From Sporomusaceae bacterium (GTDB lineage Bacteria > Bacillota > Negativicutes > Sporomusales > UBA7701): DNA of 64,000 bases. The notes beneath the pieces were generated by a model. The model was not told the DNA's origin. It saw only the letters and a list, made by a program, of their open reading frames with translations, and did not search any database. The stretch is taken from the NCBI GenBank assembly GCA_031460455.1, contig JAVKTQ010000019.1:1-64000 (forward strand), read 5' to 3'. Shown here in pieces: positions 17,840 through 26,465 of this stretch. Position numbers and translations under genes: made by a program. How positions within the stretch are numbered: the stretch's first letter is position 1; every line of letters starts with the position of its first letter.

Positions 17840-19816
17840 GTGAAAACCATTCAAGCAAAACTCACAGTTACTATTCTGGCTATCGTCCTGGTTGCCCTCG
17901 CCGCCCTGGGCGGTCTAAACTACTGGCGGGCCAAGGCGATCATCACCGACAATGTCGTGGCGGAGCTCCAAAAAACGTCGGTAGCCACTGCCGAAGGACT
18001 CGGCAATTGGTTCGATATCCGCAAAACGGAAATGAACGCCATCGCGCGCTCCCCTGTAATGACCGGCGGCAACCAGGAAGCCATGCTGGCCTATATCGGC
18101 GCGGAAATGAAAAACAACAGCGGGATTTACGAGAATATCTTCTGGATCACGCCCGACGGAACATTAGTGGACACAAAAGGGACAAAAGGCAACCTGAGCA
18201 GCCGGGCCTACTTTCAGGCGGGCATGAAAGGCGCCACCTCGATCTCCGATCCCCTCAAATCGATGACAACAGGCAAATCGGTCGTCGTCCTTGCCACCCC
18301 TATCAAGAGCGGCAATGGAGTTGCGGGAGTTCTCGTCGGCTCCATATACATCGAGGAGCTGGAAAAACGGACGCTGGGCATCAAGGTCGGCCGGACAGGC
18401 AGCGCCTACATCGTTCGCAGCGACGGCCTGATGATCGTCCACGCCAACAAGGACCTCGTAATGAAAGCCAACTCTCTCACCGATGAAAAATATCCCCAAG
18501 CCATCCGGGACGTGACCGGGCGAATGGTCAAGGGCGAAACCGGTGTTGCCAGCTATAAATGGGACGGCGCCGAAAAAATGATCTCCTACGCCCCCGTGCC
18601 GGGAACGGGCTGGTCGTTGGCCCTAACCGTGCCGACGGCGGAAATAACCGGCGTACTCTCGGCCCTTACAACAATCTCCCTCGTGACAATCATCGTCGTC
18701 ATGCTCCTCGCCGGCATCGCCATCAGCTGGTTTGCCCGGCGCATCGCCCGCCCCATCCAATCGCTTGAGGCGGCAGCCCAAAAAATCGCCGGCGGCGACT
18801 TATCCCAGGCAAGCTTAGGCATCAGCTCGAACGACGAAATCGGCCGCCTGGCCCAAAGCTTTGAAAAAATGGCCCAGAATATCGGCGCCCTCATCAGGCA
18901 AATTTCCGCTAAATCCGAGCATCTGGCGGCTTCCTCGCAACAGCTCACCGCCAGCGCCGGGCAATCTTCCCAGGCGAGCAACCAAATCGCCATCTCCATC
19001 CAGGAAGTAGCCGGCGGGGCCGCAGAGCAGATAAACGCCGCCGACGAAGCTGCCGCAACCGTCGCCGCGCTGTCGGCAGGCATCCAGCAAATCGCCGCCA
19101 ACTCCGGCACTGTCGCCAGCCAATCCGGGCGGGTGGCGGAAAAAGCCGCCGCCGGCGGTGCCGCTGTCGACAAAGCCATCAGCCAGATGGACCGGATCGA
19201 GCAGACGGTCGACAATTCGGCGGCAGTGGTCGCCAAGCTGGGTGAACGGTCGAAAGAAATCGGCCAGATCGTCGACACCATCTCCGGCATCGCCGGGCAG
19301 ACAAACCTCCTCGCCCTCAACGCCGCCATCGAGGCCGCCCGCGCCGGGGAACAGGGCCGGGGCTTCGCCGTCGTGGCGGAAGAAGTGCGTAAACTTGCCG
19401 AACAATCCGAAGAGGCGGCGAAAAAAATCGCCGGCTTAATAAGCGATACCCAGATCGACACCGACAAAGCGGTCGAGGCCATGCAGCAAGGGACCCAAGA
19501 AGTAAAAACAGGCGCGGAAGTCGTAAATGCAGCCGGCGTGACCTTCCGTGAAATAACGGGCATGGTAACCGAAGTAAACGGTCAGGTCAAACAGATCTCG
19601 CAGGCTATCCAGGAAATGGCCTTGGGGAGCCAAAAGATCGTGGAGGCGGTAAACCGGATCGACGCACTGAGCAAAAAGTCATCCGATGAAGCGCAGAGCG
19701 TATCGGCAGCCACTGAGGAGCAACTGGCTTCGATGGAGGAGATCGCCACATCGAGCGAATCGCTGGCCAGGCTGGCCCAGGACCTGCAAGCGGCCGTCGC
19801 CAAATTCAGACTGTAA
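17840..19816 (+). CDS. Methyl-accepting chemotaxis protein, dCache sensor
   Basis: A 658-residue membrane chemoreceptor. TM1 is about 8-28. A large extracytoplasmic double-Cache-like sensor spans about 35-275 (with WFDIRKTEM and the Y-rich ligand core). TM2 (about 278-300) is followed by HAMP and a signalling domain whose hairpin tip is around [34 protein letters not shown]. It should bind small organic ligands such as amino or carboxylic acids. I chose GTG at 17840 behind GGAAGGAG; a longer reading from 17690 runs through the promoter. A consensus sigma-54 promoter drives it. Confidence 0.93.
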   Translation: MKTIQAKLTVTILAIVLVALAALGGLNYWRAKAIITDNVVAELQKTSVATAEGLGNWFDIRKTEMNAIARSPVMTGGNQEAMLAYIGAEMKNNSGIYENIFWITPDGTLVDTKGTKGNLSSRAYFQAGMKGATSISDPLKSMTTGKSVVVLATPIKSGNGVAGVLVGSIYIEELEKRTLGIKVGRTGSAYIVRSDGLMIVHANKDLVMKANSLTDEKYPQAIRDVTGRMVKGETGVASYKWDGAEKMISYAPVPGTGWSLALTVPTAEITGVLSALTTISLVTIIVVMLLAGIAISWFARRIARPIQSLEAAAQKIAGGDLSQASLGISSNDEIGRLAQSFEKMAQNIGALIRQISAKSEHLAASSQQLTASAGQSSQASNQIAISIQEVAGGAAEQINAADEAAATVAALSAGIQQIAANSGTVASQSGRVAEKAAAGGAAVDKAISQMDRIEQTVDNSAAVVAKLGERSKEIGQIVDTISGIAGQTNLLALNAAIEAARAGEQGRGFAVVAEEVRKLAEQSEEAAKKIAGLISDTQIDTDKAVEAMQQGTQEVKTGAEVVNAAGVTFREITGMVTEVNGQVKQISQAIQEMALGSQKIVEAVNRIDALSKKSSDEAQSVSAATEEQLASMEEIATSSESLARLAQDLQAAVAKFRL

Positions 19817-19887
19817 AATGTGAACAACCGGCGGGTTGCGCGGGGGCGCGGATCGACTCCGCCGCTGCGCGCCCGCCCTCCCTACGG

Positions 19888-20316
19888 TCAGCTCATCAGA
19901 TCGAGCTTTTTGACGATCTTGCTGATCGTCTTTTTTTGCCCGATCAGCGCCAGACCGGTATACTTAATGCCTTCGGTGGGGATGCGGCCCACCATCTCCT
20001 GAAACTCCTCGTAGTTTTTTGTCTGCTGGCCCTCCACCGGAAAATCCACCACATCGCATTCGTTCTCCAAAGCCACCTGCCGGATTCTGGCCAACTCGTC
20101 CTGCGGCGCGCACAGCATCGGAATGCCTGTGGGAATCAGCCCCGGATGGGCAAACCCGCAGGCATCGACCAGCGGCCCGCCTACGAGCGCGGGATGCCGC
20201 TGCCCGGCGCTGAGGGCTATCACGGCAATCGCATTCGCCAGGATTCCCCCGCTTAACTCTTTGTCCATCACGATAACGCACCGGTTCGGCATTTCGGGTA
20301 AAAGCGCTGCTGTCAT
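19888..20316 (-). CDS. DUF2000 family protein
   Basis: A 142-residue cytosolic protein. It matches the DUF2000 pattern: RCVIVMDKELSGGILANAIAVIALSAGQRHPALVG at the N-terminus, then GIPMLCAPQDEL and a central strand-helix-strand fold. The biochemical role is unknown. The ATG follows GGAGGG. It is divergent from the TrmB-type regulator, so the two may be co-regulated (inference). Confidence 0.85.
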   Translation of the reverse strand: MTAALLPEMPNRCVIVMDKELSGGILANAIAVIALSAGQRHPALVGGPLVDACGFAHPGLIPTGIPMLCAPQDELARIRQVALENECDVVDFPVEGQQTKNYEEFQEMVGRIPTEGIKYTGLALIGQKKTISKIVKKLDLMS

Positions 20317-20358
20317 TTTTCAAACCCTCCGCAAAAAAACTTGCCGGCATTCGCCGTG

Positions 20359-20407
20359 TTGCGTCTGCTCCGGCGATACTGTATAATAGTAGCTACAAAG
20401 GTAGCTA
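20359..20407 (+). promoter_or_regulatory. Promoter and operator-like repeats of the TrmB-type regulator
   Basis: TTGCGT (20359-20364) and TATAAT (20382-20387) are 17 bases apart. Immediately downstream, GTAGCTA occurs twice as a direct repeat (20389-20395 and 20401-20407), 12 bases from start to start. This would cover the transcription start, a typical place for an autorepressor site. Confidence 0.6.
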
Positions 20408-20494
20408 TTGTTTGTAATTATAAAAAGGTTTTTCTTTCCTGTCAAGGCCGGGCCGGTCAGAGCAAAAAATATCATCAAGGGGGGAGCCAGCCGG

Positions 20495-21346
20495 ATGAAA
20501 GCCGAGATTATATCGGTCCTGCAGCAGCTCAATTTTACCGAGTACGAGGCCAAAGCGTATTTGGCGCTGCTGGAAAAATCGCCCCTGTCGGGCTACGCCA
20601 TCTCCCTCAACTCCGGCGTGCCGCGTTCCAAAATCTACGAAGTGCTCAGCGGCATGGTAGCGCGCGGCGATATCCTCGTCAGCCAGGAAAACACGCCGCT
20701 CTATCTTCCTTTGTCCCCCGAAGCGTTGATCGCCCAAAGGAAACGCCGCGCGGAAAAAACCTACCATATCGCGCAGCACGCTTTGCAGCAGTTCGCCGTA
20801 ACCGCGCAAAACCGCGAAAACATCTGGAACATCGCCGGCCACGGGGCCATCATGGCCCGCGTCAAGGAAGAAATCAAGGGCGCCAGGCACCGCGTCCTGC
20901 TCGAAATCTGGAGCGACGACGCGCTGGAGCTCGTCGACGAACTGCAGGCAGCGGCCCACAGAGGCGTAAAAATATTAATCGTATCCTACGGCGAGCTGGA
21001 CTTCGCCTTTGCCACCGTCTATCAGCACTACATGCCTGAAGACATAACCCGCGAATACGGCGGCCGCTGGATCGTATCCAGCGTCGACGACCGCGGGATC
21101 GTCGCCGGCATCGTCTCGCTCGGCGACGAAAGCCGCGCCGCCTGGACGGCGCATCCGGGGCTGGTAATGCCGATCACCGAAGTCATCATCCACGACGTGT
21201 ACATCATGGAAATCATGGCCGTATTCGGCAAAGAGCTCGAAGCCGAGTTCGGCCCCAACCTCATTAATCTCCGCCAGAAATTTCTCCTCGAGCCCTACGG
21301 AAAAAAATACTATCCCTCCTCCCCACAAAACAACCCCGGTCGTTAA
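20495..21346 (+). CDS. TrmB-family transcriptional regulator
   Basis: A 283-residue regulator of the archaeal/bacterial TrmB family (not the tRNA methyltransferase). Residues about 1-85 are a winged helix (NFTEYEAKAYLALLEKSPLSGYAIS...GVPRSKIYEVL). A coiled linker (about 85-110) precedes a C-terminal ligand-binding domain (about 115-270) of the phospholipase-D-like TrmB effector type. Such proteins often sense sugars. The ATG at 20495 follows a GGGGGGAG site. The promoter region has direct repeats that could be its own operator, and the divergent DUF2000 gene may be a target. Confidence 0.9.
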   Translation: MKAEIISVLQQLNFTEYEAKAYLALLEKSPLSGYAISLNSGVPRSKIYEVLSGMVARGDILVSQENTPLYLPLSPEALIAQRKRRAEKTYHIAQHALQQFAVTAQNRENIWNIAGHGAIMARVKEEIKGARHRVLLEIWSDDALELVDELQAAAHRGVKILIVSYGELDFAFATVYQHYMPEDITREYGGRWIVSSVDDRGIVAGIVSLGDESRAAWTAHPGLVMPITEVIIHDVYIMEIMAVFGKELEAEFGPNLINLRQKFLLEPYGKKYYPSSPQNNPGR

Positions 21347-21358
21347 GACCGGGGTTTC
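21332..21358 (+). terminator. Terminator
   Basis: AACCCCGGTC-gttaa-GACCGGGGTTT, overlapping the end of the regulator gene. Confidence 0.8.
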
Positions 21359-21439
21359 TGCGTCTCGTCATACCTACGTCCAGCGCCTGCCTGGAGGTTT
21401 AAGCAAAAATTTGTCGAAATAACACATAAAAACCAATTT

Positions 21440-21455
21440 TGGCACAGCTTTGGCA
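21440..21455 (+). promoter_or_regulatory. Sigma-54-type promoter of the soluble chemoreceptor-like gene
   Basis: TGGCACA-GCTT-TGGCA has exact GG-GC spacing and one mismatch in the -12 element relative to TTGCW. It lies 56 bases before the start codon, almost the same distance as the sigma-54 promoter at 17767. Confidence 0.72.
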
Positions 21456-21510
21456 ACCGGGGCGCAATGAGCCCTGACAGTATTGAAAAAATGGAAGCGG
21501 AGGAGTCGGC

Positions 21511-22695
21511 GTGCAGGATATCAGAGTAATGGCAGTAGCCGGCGATCAGTTGGTCGCTGACGAGGTAGTGGGGATTGTCAGGCAAGTGCTCGGAGAAAGC
21601 ATCTCTGTCCAGGGATGCCCGCTTGGCAAGCTCTCCGGCCCTGACGCCGCCGACCTTTTTGTCTGCGTTTCGCAGCGCCGCGGCGAGTTGGCGAAATTCA
21701 TACCGGAAGAGAAACTGGTCGGCATTGACCTCTTCCCCTACACCCACTACTTCATCGAACTGGCGAAGCTGCCCAGGGAACAAACCGTTCACATATTCGG
21801 CAACACGGCGCAATTTACGAGAATGGTCGCCGACCAATGCACCACCAATGGCATAGACCACCTACGCTTCGCGCATATCCCCTTCGAAGAAATCGCCGAC
21901 GGCGAAATCGCCGAACTGCTGGGCAAGGCGGAAATCGTCATCGGGCCCGTGACGCTCGTGGGCGAAAAAGGCGCATTGCAGCAGAAATATCGGCAATACA
22001 TGAACCCCGCCTGCCGGATAATCGCCGCCCAGAGGATAATCGAAATCAAGTCGGCCTGCGAGCTCATGAAATGGGTCACCCTCTTCAGCTACCGGCAACT
22101 CTCCAATAAAGTCGTCAACGGCATGAACCATCTCATGGACAAGATGCAGCAGATTTCCGCCATCACCCAGCAGAGAGCCCGGTCCGTCCAGGACGAAACG
22201 GCGTCTTTCGATAAACTGACCGTAAGATTCAGCCACGGCATGACCACCCTCGAACACGTAAAGGGCCTATCCGATACCTTGGCGGTAGCGGCGAAAAGCA
22301 TCGGCAATATCGTCGAAGCCATAAAACACATATCCGGGCAGACCAACCTGCTTGCCCTCAACGCCACCATCGAAGCCGCCCGGGTGGGCGAAGCCGGCCG
22401 CGGCTTTGCCGTCGTCGCCAAAGAAGTGGGCAAACTCGCAGCCGAAAGCCAGACCTCGACCGACACCATCCGCCAGGCGGTCGGCAGCATCCGGGAAGCG
22501 GTCACCCAGATAGCGTCGGCAATGGGGACGCTCACCGGCGAAATGCTGGAAAATCAGCAGCTATTCGCCGAGATATCGCAAGCATCGCAGCAGGAAAACA
22601 CGCAGATCATGGAAATCTTCGCAGCCATTGAAAATATCCGCAAAGAAAGCGAAGAAGTCTGCGAAATCACACTGCAACTGACCAAATCGTCGTAA
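21511..22695 (+). CDS. Soluble chemoreceptor-like protein with a novel N-terminal domain
   Basis: A 394-residue protein without transmembrane helices. Residues about 1-190 form an alpha/beta domain ([17 protein letters not shown]..., [29 protein letters not shown]) faintly reminiscent of PrpR-N-type sensor domains. Residues about 190-390 are an MCP signalling helical hairpin with the tip [36 protein letters not shown]. It starts with GTG behind GGAGGAG. The signalling half is short and there is no HAMP. It could tune the chemotaxis kinase from the cytosol. The ligand is unknown. Confidence 0.85.
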   Translation: MQDIRVMAVAGDQLVADEVVGIVRQVLGESISVQGCPLGKLSGPDAADLFVCVSQRRGELAKFIPEEKLVGIDLFPYTHYFIELAKLPREQTVHIFGNTAQFTRMVADQCTTNGIDHLRFAHIPFEEIADGEIAELLGKAEIVIGPVTLVGEKGALQQKYRQYMNPACRIIAAQRIIEIKSACELMKWVTLFSYRQLSNKVVNGMNHLMDKMQQISAITQQRARSVQDETASFDKLTVRFSHGMTTLEHVKGLSDTLAVAAKSIGNIVEAIKHISGQTNLLALNATIEAARVGEAGRGFAVVAKEVGKLAAESQTSTDTIRQAVGSIREAVTQIASAMGTLTGEMLENQQLFAEISQASQQENTQIMEIFAAIENIRKESEEVCEITLQLTKSS

Positions 22696-22713
22696 GCCGC
22701 AGCGCGGAATATC

Positions 22714-22744
22714 AAAACCCGGCCCGATCACGGGCCGGGTTTTC
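22714..22744 (+). terminator. Terminator
   Basis: AAAACCCGGCCCG-atca-CGGGCCGGGTTTT. Confidence 0.9.
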
Positions 22745-22863
22745 GTGTCCGGATAAAGACTGTGCCCCTGTCGCACCTTCCCGGCTTGCGGAGTTCGCCG
22801 CGCGCTGCGTCCGCGCCCTTGCTCGGCAAGGCAACGACCCGCTGTAAATAAACCTTCACATTC

Positions 22864-22920
22864 ATGAGTAACTCATAAAATTCATAGTTGCTTGTGTATA
22901 AGCAGTATGCCTTATATAAT
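22864..22920 (+). promoter_or_regulatory. Promoter and palindromic operator candidate of the HxlR-type gene
   Basis: TTGTGT (22892-22897) and TATAAT (22915-22920) are 17 bases apart. Upstream lies the palindrome ATGAGT-a-ACTCAT (22864-22876), a plausible binding site for the regulator itself or for an activator. Confidence 0.55.
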
Positions 22921-22942
22921 TACGATACAGGAGGCTGTCAAA

Positions 22943-23329
22943 ATGTATAAACCCAAACTGGAAAAAGATATTCGCTGCCCGCTGGAATATGGCCTGGAAA
23001 TTTTCGGCGGGAAATGGAAGTCGCGGATAATCTGTCTCCTGGCGGAGAAAGCAGTTCTGCGTTATAGCTCGCTGCGCAAGGAAATGACAAATATCACCGA
23101 CGCCGTTTTGGCAGCCACTTTGAAAGAATTGGCCGAGGACGGAATCGTTCAAAGGCGGCAATTCGATGAAATCCCGCCGCGAGTGGAATATTGCCTGTCT
23201 GCTAAAGGCAAATCCGTCGTACCCATCCTGCAAAGCATTTGCCGGTGGTCGGGCGCATACCACCGAGAAGACAGCGAGCGCATCCTGGCGCAATGCCAAA
23301 AATGCGATTACATCTGCAAAGCCGAGTGA
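22943..23329 (+). CDS. HxlR-family transcriptional regulator
   Basis: A 128-residue winged-helix regulator. The DUF24/HxlR signature is clear: CPLEYGLEIFGGKWKSRIICLL, then LRKEMTNITDAVLAATLKELAEDGIVQR. Late cysteines (CQKCDYIC) and the N-terminal Cys could sense redox state or electrophiles, as in HxlR members such as HypR and QorR. The ATG follows AGGAGG. It lies just before a benE-type transporter on the same strand, which it probably controls (inference). Confidence 0.93.
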   Translation: MYKPKLEKDIRCPLEYGLEIFGGKWKSRIICLLAEKAVLRYSSLRKEMTNITDAVLAATLKELAEDGIVQRRQFDEIPPRVEYCLSAKGKSVVPILQSICRWSGAYHREDSERILAQCQKCDYICKAE

Positions 23330-23374
23330 CGGCAAAAAACAACACATGCTTAGTTCCGTGGAGGAGGATTATAT

Positions 23375-24547
23375 CTGGGCGTTTTTGCTAACCCACTACG
23401 CGATCTAAACCAAAGAAACATCGCCGCAGGAATCGTTACCTCCTTACTGGCGATCACCGGTCCGCCGGCCATTATTTTAGAAGCGGCGGCGAAAGGGAAC
23501 TTTTCGACATATCAAACGGTCCTCTGGTTTTTTGCGATATATGTCGGCGGCGGCATTCTCGGCATTATATTGCCCCTGCGCTATCGCATACCCATCGTCG
23601 GGGCTCATTCGATCACCGGCGTAGCCTTTTTGGCCACAGTCACCAGCCAATTCACCTACCCCGAGCTCATCGGCGCTTATCTTCTCTCCGGGCTACTAAT
23701 CCTCGCGGTCGGGTCGCTGGGCGCCTTCGCCAAACTATTGGCCTATGTTCCCCGGGAAATTATCGCCGCGATGCTGGCCGGAATGATCACCAAATACATG
23801 ATCGGCTTCATCGTCTCCACCAGCCAGTCCCTGCTGGTCGGCGGCGGCGCCTTACTGGTCTTCTTCTATTTCAGCAAACGCGCCAAGCGTATTCCCCCCA
23901 TGCTGGCGGCCATTGCCGCCGGGTGCGTTCTCCTGCTGCTGTCCCACAATATCGGCGGCGCGGGCATGGCGGCCGCCTTCGCCCTTCCGCAGGCACAAGC
24001 TCCCGAGTTCAGCCTGACCGGCTTCCTCTCCGTCGCGCTTCCCCTGGCGCTGCTCATTCTAAGCAACGACTGCGCGGTTGGGCTCGGAGCGTTGGAGCAA
24101 AACGACTATCGCCCCCCGGTCAATCGAATCGTCGCCGTCAGCGGTCTCTTTTCCGCCATCGCCGGTATCTTCGGCGGCCAGTCCGCCAATATCGGCGGCA
24201 TGATGACCGCCGTCTGCGCCGGCGAAGAAGCCGGCCCGAAGGAAAAGCGCTATATGGCGGCGGTTGTCTCCGGCACCATAATCCTTATATTCGGCCTGTT
24301 CGCGTGGCAGCTTGTCCCCTGGATTCAGGCCCTGCCCGGCCCGTTTATCGCCATCCTCGGCGGGTTCGCCTTGCTCGGCGTCTTTATAAACAGCCTGCAA
24401 ATCAGCTTCTCCCGGCCGTCGATGAAGCTTAGCGCCACCTTTGCCTTCATGATCGCGCTGGCGAACATCACCATCCTGAATATCAGCGCCCCGGTATGGT
24501 CCCTGCTCGCCGGAACAATCATCGCCCGCTACATCGAAAACAATTGA
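23375..24547 (+). CDS. benE: BenE family benzoate/H+ symporter, non-canonical start
   Basis: A transporter of the BenE type, normally 11-12 helices and about 390 residues. The frame from 23375 gives 390 residues, starting GVFANPLRDLNQRNIAAGIVTSLLAITGPPAIILEAA, which is the expected N-terminus (family motif GPPA). This frame has no ATG, GTG or TTG between the TAG at 23351 and TTG at 23570. The only candidate with a ribosome site is CTG at 23375, 7 bases behind GGAGG. Starting at 23570 would remove the first one to two helices. Family motifs such as GAHSITGVAFL and SNDCAVGLGALEQNDYRPPVN are intact. Confidence 0.85.
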   Translation: MGVFANPLRDLNQRNIAAGIVTSLLAITGPPAIILEAAAKGNFSTYQTVLWFFAIYVGGGILGIILPLRYRIPIVGAHSITGVAFLATVTSQFTYPELIGAYLLSGLLILAVGSLGAFAKLLAYVPREIIAAMLAGMITKYMIGFIVSTSQSLLVGGGALLVFFYFSKRAKRIPPMLAAIAAGCVLLLLSHNIGGAGMAAAFALPQAQAPEFSLTGFLSVALPLALLILSNDCAVGLGALEQNDYRPPVNRIVAVSGLFSAIAGIFGGQSANIGGMMTAVCAGEEAGPKEKRYMAAVVSGTIILIFGLFAWQLVPWIQALPGPFIAILGGFALLGVFINSLQISFSRPSMKLSATFAFMIALANITILNISAPVWSLLAGTIIARYIENN

Positions 24548-24594
24548 TCGCCGACAAAATCACGCAAGACAGCTTTGCTTGGAGGATAACCGGG

Positions 24595-25815
24595 ATGAAA
24601 TATAACTTCGACGAAATCATTGACCGCAGAAAAACGAACGCCATGAACACCGACGGGTTCCGCGAATACATCTTCCACGCCGGCCCCGAGATGAAATTCC
24701 CCTATGAAGACGACGATTTCGTGCGCATGTGGGTGGCCGACATGGAATTCGCCACACCGCCGGAAGTCTGCCAGGCCATCAAAGACCGGGTCGACAGGCG
24801 CATCTTCGGCTACAGCCGCGTCTTTGAAAACGCCTACTACGAGGCGATCGCCGCCTGGTGCCGCCGGCTGTACGACTGGAACTTCCCCCAAGAACAGCTC
24901 GTCTTCACCCCTGGCATCATCCCCGCGCTGTACGAGCTTGTCGGCGACCTGGTCGCGCCGGGCGAAAAGCTGCTCATCACCACCCCGGCCTACGGTTACT
25001 TCAAGCACGCCGCCACCTTCAACGACCGCGAGCTGGTCTGCTCGCCGCTGAAAAACGACAACGGCTGGTTCACCATCGACTTTGAGGATTTGGAGCGCAA
25101 AGCGGCCGACCCCAAGGTCAAGCTGCTGCTCTGGTGCAACCCCCACAACCCCACCGGCCGGATGTGGACCGAGGAAGAGACGGCGCGGGTGGGCGCCACC
25201 GCCGAGAAATATGGCCTGTGGCTGATCTCCGACGAAATCCATTGCGACGTCATCCGGCAGGGTAGAAAGCATATACCCACCGCCAGGGTCATGCCCGATT
25301 ATCCCCGGCTCATCACCTGCCTGGCGGCCAGCAAAACCTTCAACATGGCCGGCCTGATGTTCTCCAACGTCATCGTCCGGGATGCCGAAGTACGTCGGCA
25401 AATGGCGGCCCACGACAAGCTGATCGGCTGCGTAAACCCGCTTTCGCTCGCGGCCACCCAGGCGGCCTACCAGCATTGCGGCGACTGGCTCGAGCAAATG
25501 AAAGCCTACCTGGACGGCAATTTCCGGCTAGTGGCCGACCACTTCGCCGCCAAGGCGCCCGGCGCCGTCTGCCCCATCCCGGAGGCCACCTACCTGGCCT
25601 GGGTCGATTTAAACCGCTGCCTGCCGGAGGTCGACGACCTGCCGATGTTCTTCGCCACCAAAGCCGGAGTCTTGCTGGAGGGGGGCGACGGCCTGTTCGT
25701 CGGCAACGCGCAAGGCTTCGTGCGGCTCAATTTGGCGATGCCCAGGGCCATCGTGGAAAAAGGCCTGCGGCGGATGAGTGACGCGATTTGCCGGCACACC
25801 GGCGGGGCTTGCTAA
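24595..25815 (+). CDS. PatB/MalY-type aminotransferase (cystathionine beta-lyase)
   Basis: A 406-residue PLP enzyme of the MalY/PatB class, usually a C-S lyase that cleaves cystathionine or cysteine conjugates to homocysteine/thiol, pyruvate and ammonia. The N-terminus is YNFDEIIDRRKTNAMN...WVADMEFATPPEV. The PLP lysine is K247 (AASKTFNMAG), with N185 (NPHNPTG) and D213 (SDEIHCDV). The ATG at 24595 follows GGAGGATAA. It directly follows benE and precedes the selenoprotein gene, so a thiol/selenium context is possible but unproven. Confidence 0.93.
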   Translation: MKYNFDEIIDRRKTNAMNTDGFREYIFHAGPEMKFPYEDDDFVRMWVADMEFATPPEVCQAIKDRVDRRIFGYSRVFENAYYEAIAAWCRRLYDWNFPQEQLVFTPGIIPALYELVGDLVAPGEKLLITTPAYGYFKHAATFNDRELVCSPLKNDNGWFTIDFEDLERKAADPKVKLLLWCNPHNPTGRMWTEEETARVGATAEKYGLWLISDEIHCDVIRQGRKHIPTARVMPDYPRLITCLAASKTFNMAGLMFSNVIVRDAEVRRQMAAHDKLIGCVNPLSLAATQAAYQHCGDWLEQMKAYLDGNFRLVADHFAAKAPGAVCPIPEATYLAWVDLNRCLPEVDDLPMFFATKAGVLLEGGDGLFVGNAQGFVRLNLAMPRAIVEKGLRRMSDAICRHTGGAC

Positions 25816-25841
25816 CCTGTAAAAATGAGGAGGTGCGGAAA

Positions 25842-26144
25842 ATGAACCTGAAAATAACGCCGAAGGCGCAAAAGATCATCGCCGAGCGCGGCAACACCGT
25901 CACCGTCGGCCTGGACACGCAAATCTGCTACAGTTGAGGCGGCGCTCAGTCGCGAGACATCCCATCCGTGCGATGGGGCATGCCTGAGCAAACCGAGCTT
26001 GACGCCTACGAAAAAATGAACCTCGACGGAGCGTCCGTCTATGTACACAATGCCGTTCGGGGCGCCGCCGGCGCCCGCATCGACGTCGTCACCGGCGGCG
26101 TCGGCACCAAGCTCATCCTTCTGGGCTTCGCCGGGAGCAAATAA
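25842..26144 (+). CDS. HesB/CC-Se-type selenoprotein (TGA = Sec32)
   Basis: A 100-residue protein read through an in-frame TGA at 25935-25937 (residue 32). The N-terminal half LKITPKAQKIIAERGNTVTVGLDTQICYS is followed by Sec-GGA and about 68 residues that stay open to TAA. The sequence resembles HesB/IscA-like small proteins known as the CC/Se family (CYS-U-GG takes the place of the Cys site). AGGAGGTG precedes the ATG 26 bases after the aminotransferase stop. A strong hairpin directly behind the TGA supports Sec insertion. The role is unknown; redox or metal handling is inferred. Ignoring recoding truncates it to 31 residues. Confidence 0.82.
25938..25989 (+). promoter_or_regulatory. SECIS-like hairpin
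   Basis: Directly 3' of the UGA: lower stem GCTCAG (25944-25949) / CTGAGC (25984-25989), upper stem CCCATC (25961-25966) / GATGGG (25972-25977), apical loop CGTGC. Two stacked perfect stems at the position expected for bacterial SECIS elements. The apical loop differs from the E. coli GGUCU type. Confidence 0.72.
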
Positions 26145-26162
26145 AGCCCCCGCGGCGCGTAC

Positions 26163-26195
26163 AAAACCCCCGGCCGGGAAAAGGCCGGGGGTTTT
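26163..26195 (+). terminator. Terminator of the selenoprotein gene
   Basis: AAAACCCCCGGCC and GGCCGGGGGTTTT arms, 19 bases after the stop. Confidence 0.9.
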
Positions 26196-26204
26196 GCGTA
26201 TCCG

Positions 26205-26300
26205 TTACCTGCTGCCAATACGCGCCTTTCTGGCGCTTTGGGGTTCGCCGCCCGCTGCGTCGGCGGTCTTACTGGCTGGTTTAAGCCGAGGGGATGGGAG
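26205..26300 (+). repeat. Partial family B repeat
   Basis: This segment contains CGCCTTTCTGGCG-type and GCTGCGTCGGCGGTCTTA blocks shared with copies at 29640-29745, 30840-31010 and 31580-31880, but lacks the ATGGAC hairpins. It follows a terminator, as the others do. No gene is evident in 26145-26465. Confidence 0.65.
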
Positions 26301-26465
26301 TTCGGCTCTCAATAGTCCCTTTTGCTATCCTAAACTATGAAAGCTGCCGAAGTCGGGCAGGAGTTTTCTAATTCTGGCGGAAAGAATATCACTAACTGTT
26401 GATCAAAGTAAATACTTGAAGAAATTGAAATTGACGATAAGACGCCGCTAAGCTAATTTAAGGAT

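Noticed and set aside
23166-23408. Overlapping frame extending past the HxlR gene
   Set aside because: It overlaps HxlR in another frame and lacks a ribosome site and family similarity.
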